In this document: positions 60,497 to 64,000 of the stretch, piece by piece
Layout: every line of letters begins with the position of its first letter
How positions within the stretch are numbered: the first letter of the stretch is position 1
Origin: Amyelois transitella
Taxonomy: Eukaryota > Arthropoda > Insecta > Lepidoptera > Pyralidae
NCBI RefSeq assembly: GCF_032362555.1
Contig: NC_083505.1
Coordinates: forward strand, 12,916,001 to 12,980,000
Length of the DNA stretch: 64,000 nt
Reading direction: 5' to 3'
Notes under the pieces: model-generated
What the model saw: the letters and a program-made list of their open reading frames with translations, nothing else
The model's database searches: none
What the model was told of the DNA's origin: nothing
Translations under genes and position numbers: made by a program

Positions 60497-61587
60497 CACG
60501 ATTTTGCTAATTTATTCTTTTATGGAGCCTAGAACAAATAAATCGATACCTAGTGAAAAAAAAAAGCACTCCGGCAAACTACAACTTGTTTGTTTTTTTT
60601 TTAAGCAGCAGAAGGGAGAGAAGAAATAAACGTCAATAGATAATAATATTGCCAGTTCTAAAATTAATCGTACCACATCAAGTCGAGCCGAGTTAAATCG
60701 ATGTAAGAACGTAAAGTAAGATCCCTGGTACACATTGAGTCAAATCTTTTGCATTCGCGGTGTGTAGCTGTAGTTTAACATTTGCGTTCTGCTCATAATG
60801 GGTTGGTGCTTTGTGGAGGTAGATATTCTGGCTGCAGCGGTAATTTATTTATATTGTACGTTTAATTTATTTACATTGTTGTGTCGGTCTCGGCACTTTA
60901 GGAAAGGATTACTCCGTGAATAGGCTAAGGGAAACGCTAATTAATTTTTCATGTAGGCAATGAGCAGCTATAGGTTAATTAAATATAGGGGAATAAGACA
61001 TACATTCATCTTATGCAAGTTTCCATCCTTCTCTGTTAGCAAAGAGAAAACATAGTGTGTGTTCCCCTCTTTTCACCCCGTGTTCATTCAAATGCTCTAC
61101 TACTTTCTCGATTAATGATATAGGTGACCGACGTGTGAACACTGTTTGCAGAAGGCGCCAAGATTCTTTTATTGTGTGCTCAAAAAAACCGAGAGCATTC
61201 GGTTTGCGGGCCAACTATGATTTGTCATACAAAAGTTTCCAAAAGTAAGCCCTCTACATATTTGCTCAGTTGGCGTTGGCCCAATGTGTATAGGGCCCTG
61301 ACAAACAACTATACCAAAAGTATGTACTTAAGTTCTACATTGTTTATGACAAAAATTATTAAAAAAAAAATCTGGATTGGTTTTGGTTGGAAAGGAAAAC
61401 TGCTGAAGAAACGGACGAATATTTTTCGTGTTGTAGAATATTCTGTGCAAAAGGAGGTTAAGAAATCACCAGCTAATAAGGAGTCGATGAAACATGTGTG
61501 ATTAGTCTTTCTCAAGTTTATGTTGGTTTATAATTTTATTGTGTAATATTTACGTTATAATAAAAGACTGCGTGCACAAATTATAAA
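60497..61587. promoter_or_regulatory. Divergent promoter region between ITM2-like gene and importin alpha
   Basis: About 1.1 kb between two outward-facing start codons. It contains a decayed A-family SINE at about 60885-60960 and an unassigned ORF-like stretch on the complement (61011-61214; ARKPNALGFFEHTIKESW…) that may be a remnant of a mobile element. No core promoter element is convincing. Confidence 0.35.
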
Positions 61588-63862
61588 ATGGCGACTGACC
61601 AGTCGAAGAACCGCATGCATGTATTCAAGAACACAGGAAAAGATGTCGACGTAAGTAATCGAAAGCAGAAAGAAACACCACAGTAATTTTTATAATGTAA
61701 TCAATTGTTTGATGCATTCGACTAGCAACTGTTCCATTTGTTTTTCAGGAAATGCGCAGACGAAGAAATGAAGTCACTGTGGAGCTTAGAAAGAACAAAA
61801 GGGAAGAAACATTACAAAAACGTCGTAATGTGCCCATCAGTGACTCCACGGACGAGGATGAGATCGAGAGGACCTTGGCGGCGACCAATCTGAGGGAGCT
61901 CGTCATGAATGCGGCGAACGCCGAAAATCCCGAAATCCAGCTATCAGCCGTACAGCAGTGTAGGAAATTACTGTCCTCTGAAAAGAACCCGCCTATTGAC
62001 GACCTCATCGCTACGGGAATTCTTCCTATCTTAGTTGGCTGCTTATCAAGGCCAGATAATCCTACTTTACAGTTCGAAGCCGCCTGGGCACTCACGAATA
62101 TAGCTTCCGGCACTTCTGTGCAGACCAACAAAGTGGTGCACGCCGGCGCCGCGCCTCTGTTCTTACAGCTTTTATTGTCTCCACACGAAAATGTCTGTGA
62201 ACAAGCTGTCTGGGCACTTGGTAACATAATTGGCGATGGCCCTATCCTCCGAGACTATGTCATTGAATTAGGAGTTGTTAAGCCACTGTTGAGCTTCATC
62301 AAGCCAGATGTATCAATCCAATTCCTCCGAAACGTGTCATGGGTCATTGTAAACTTGTGCCGGAGTAAGGACCCCCCACCCCCAGTCAAGACAATCCATG
62401 AAATAGTGCCAGCCTTGAATGTTCTCATCTTGCATAATGATATCAATGTAAGTATATTTTTCTGTTGCTAAGTTTTTGGAATAATCGAGAATAAGCTATT
62501 TCTGTGTTGGAGTGTGGACTGTGACCCCAAACATTCCTCATTTAGGTAGGTATTTTATATTTTAAGACTACATAAATTTAATGGTTCATTAAAAAATGTT
62601 TTGAATTTCAGCACATGATAACATAATTTATGTTGCTAATTGATAAACATCTGACTTATGAATGTAGGATCATTGACCTTTTTATAATAGAATAACAATA
62701 GATCAAATTTAATAGTTGAGTGATTTGTCTTTGATTCGTGTGATGTGGTTCGTGTGGTTGGTGTGGTGTGGTTGTTCGGCACCAATACAAAAGACTAAAA
62801 GTCTGACCATGTGTATTTATGTATGTATTGTTTAATAGCTTTAACACCATGTGGGTGATACTTTTTGTTAGACCTAAAATTGTTATTGCTATACTAAATA
62901 TAAAATGCTCTTCTAAAAAAACAAATATGTACTGTGCTCCATACATTTTTCACCAACAAAATAAAAAAAGGCTCTCTCTATATGCTGATTTTAAATTTAG
63001 TGTCTGGCTCGACACAACATTGTGTTCAAATTAAAATACTAAGTTCTAAGTCTAGAATATAACATTGTCACAGAGAAATCTATTAGGGAGAACTGTCACA
63101 GAGAGAGAGAGAGTATAGGTGTTATAGTTCATTCTTTGTGCGATTACAGCACCTTGCAAGTTTCCACTATATCCTTATGAAGCAGAATGTCATGAGTCAG
63201 TGAATGATAAAGTCTGCTATAGACCGAATAAATCTGCAGCACCACATAGTGTGAAGATGCATTCGTAACACTGTCCATGAACCCTCAAACATCTTTAGTT
63301 TAGTCTCTAGGCTACAATTTTTTTTTAATAGAATAGAATAGATTTATTTTCAAAATTGGATACAAGGTATCACTTATTGACGTCACATCACTTAAATCTA
63401 ATTATAACTACTACCGCTTCCAAAGCTCATGTATAGAAGAAGCGGCGGAACAAACTACACTGCAGCATTTTCATCAGACGTCAATATACAAAAATAGATC
63501 TCTTAGATCTAAATCATGGACGAATGCACATTGTCTACATTAAAAACCATTAATGAATGTAGAACTAGTTATTTCAATATGAATATTTCGTCAATAATAC
63601 TTAATAATTCCTTTCACAGGTTCTAGTAGACACTGTCTGGGCTATCAGCTATCTAACAGATGGCGGGAACGACCAAATCCAAATGGTGATTGAAGCGGGC
63701 ATCGTACCCAAGCTCATACCACTGCTGTCCCACAAGGAGGTGAAGGTGCAAACGGCAGCCCTACGAGCGGTCGGGAACATTGTCACCGGAACTGATGAGC
63801 AGACGCAAGTGGTGTTGAACTGTGATGCTCTATCACACTTTCCCGCCTTACTGTCACATCAG
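61588..63862 (+). CDS. KPNA3: Importin subunit alpha-3/4 (KPNA3/4, Kap-alpha3 type), first three exons
   Basis: Exons 61588-61650, 61749-62447 and 63620-63862, all phase 0, give the first 335 residues of about 520; the gene runs on past the window. The start is [20 protein letters not shown]. The importin-beta-binding domain follows with basic [18 protein letters not shown] and QKRRNVP. Armadillo repeats are clear: [75 protein letters not shown], with the conserved Trp/Asn ladder that binds classical nuclear localisation signals. The wording [15 protein letters not shown] and [11 protein letters not shown] is that of the alpha-3/alpha-4 subtype. Role: links NLS cargo to importin beta in the cytoplasm. 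Intron 2 (62448-63619) holds a D-family repeat and a SINE remnant. Symbol KPNA3 stands for the KPNA3/4 subtype. Confidence 0.93.
62750..62828 (+). repeat. A-family SINE with large internal deletion
   Basis: gtggttgttcggcaccaata joins agtctgaccatgtgtattta; preceded by (gtggttc/gtgtgg)n. Confidence 0.55.
63333..63590 (+). repeat. D-family repeat, long copy
   Basis: aatagatttattttcaaaat ... gaagaagcggcggaacaaac ... tagaactagttatttcaat; ends 30 bases before importin alpha exon 3. Confidence 0.85.
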
Positions 63863-64000
63863 GTAAATGTTTTGATGTTTATCGGAGTTTCAACAACTTG
63901 ACTTTGCAAAAGATTGCGTGCTAATGCGGACCACATAGATGAGAGATAGTAGCTTTGATGAGCTGTTTAATACTTTAGTCTTGTTTGCAAATGATCACAA

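Overview
The window is an AT-rich stretch of animal nuclear DNA, most likely from a moth or butterfly (Lepidoptera). The evidence is a set of insect-like multi-exon genes with short phase-matched exons, together with repeat families (tRNA-derived SINEs, a LINE tail ending in ATGT/TATG repeats, Helitron-like elements, a mariner, a mag-like LTR element) typical of Lepidoptera. No bacterial or organellar features were seen.

Layout. (1) 262-1578 (+): last two coding exons of a GPI-remodelling metallophosphoesterase (MPPE1/PGAP5 type). (2) 3286-4590 (-): single-exon GPI inositol acyltransferase PIG-W, convergent with the first gene. (3) 5732-13301 (+): four-exon PABIR/FAM122 homologue, a PP2A-B55 inhibitor, whose third exon has been tandemly duplicated. 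(4) 18291-25947 (-): seven-exon cyclin B3. (5) 26868-43711 (+): ten exons of the peroxisomal AAA ATPase PEX1; its last coding part was not found. Its introns hold a 4.5-kb LTR retrotransposon with identical LTRs (31721-36213) and many smaller repeats. A mariner with an intact transposase (44026-45346) lies just downstream. (6) 53049-60496 (-): six-exon BRICHOS-domain type II membrane protein, ITM2-like. (7) 61588 to the window end (+): first three exons of importin alpha-3/4 (KPNA3/4, Kap-alpha3 type).

Exon boundaries were set by hand from splice consensus and reading phase. Every internal join given here keeps the frame. Coordinates should be good to within a base or two. Two neighbouring gene pairs share pathways: MPPE1 and PIG-W in GPI-anchor metabolism, and PABIR and cyclin B3 in mitotic entry.

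Roughly a third of the window is repeats. Family A (about 30 copies, ~250 bp) is a SINE-like repeat whose 3' end matches the 3' end of family B, the C-terminal coding end of a LINE, so A is probably mobilised by B. Family C is a tRNA-derived SINE. Families F and G have Helitron-like ends (A/T target, CTAG terminus with hairpin). The most interesting signals are the PABIR exon duplication, inverted SINE pairs that bracket single exons of PABIR and PEX1, a set of perfect snap-back hairpins at several sites, and the LINE/SINE shared tail.
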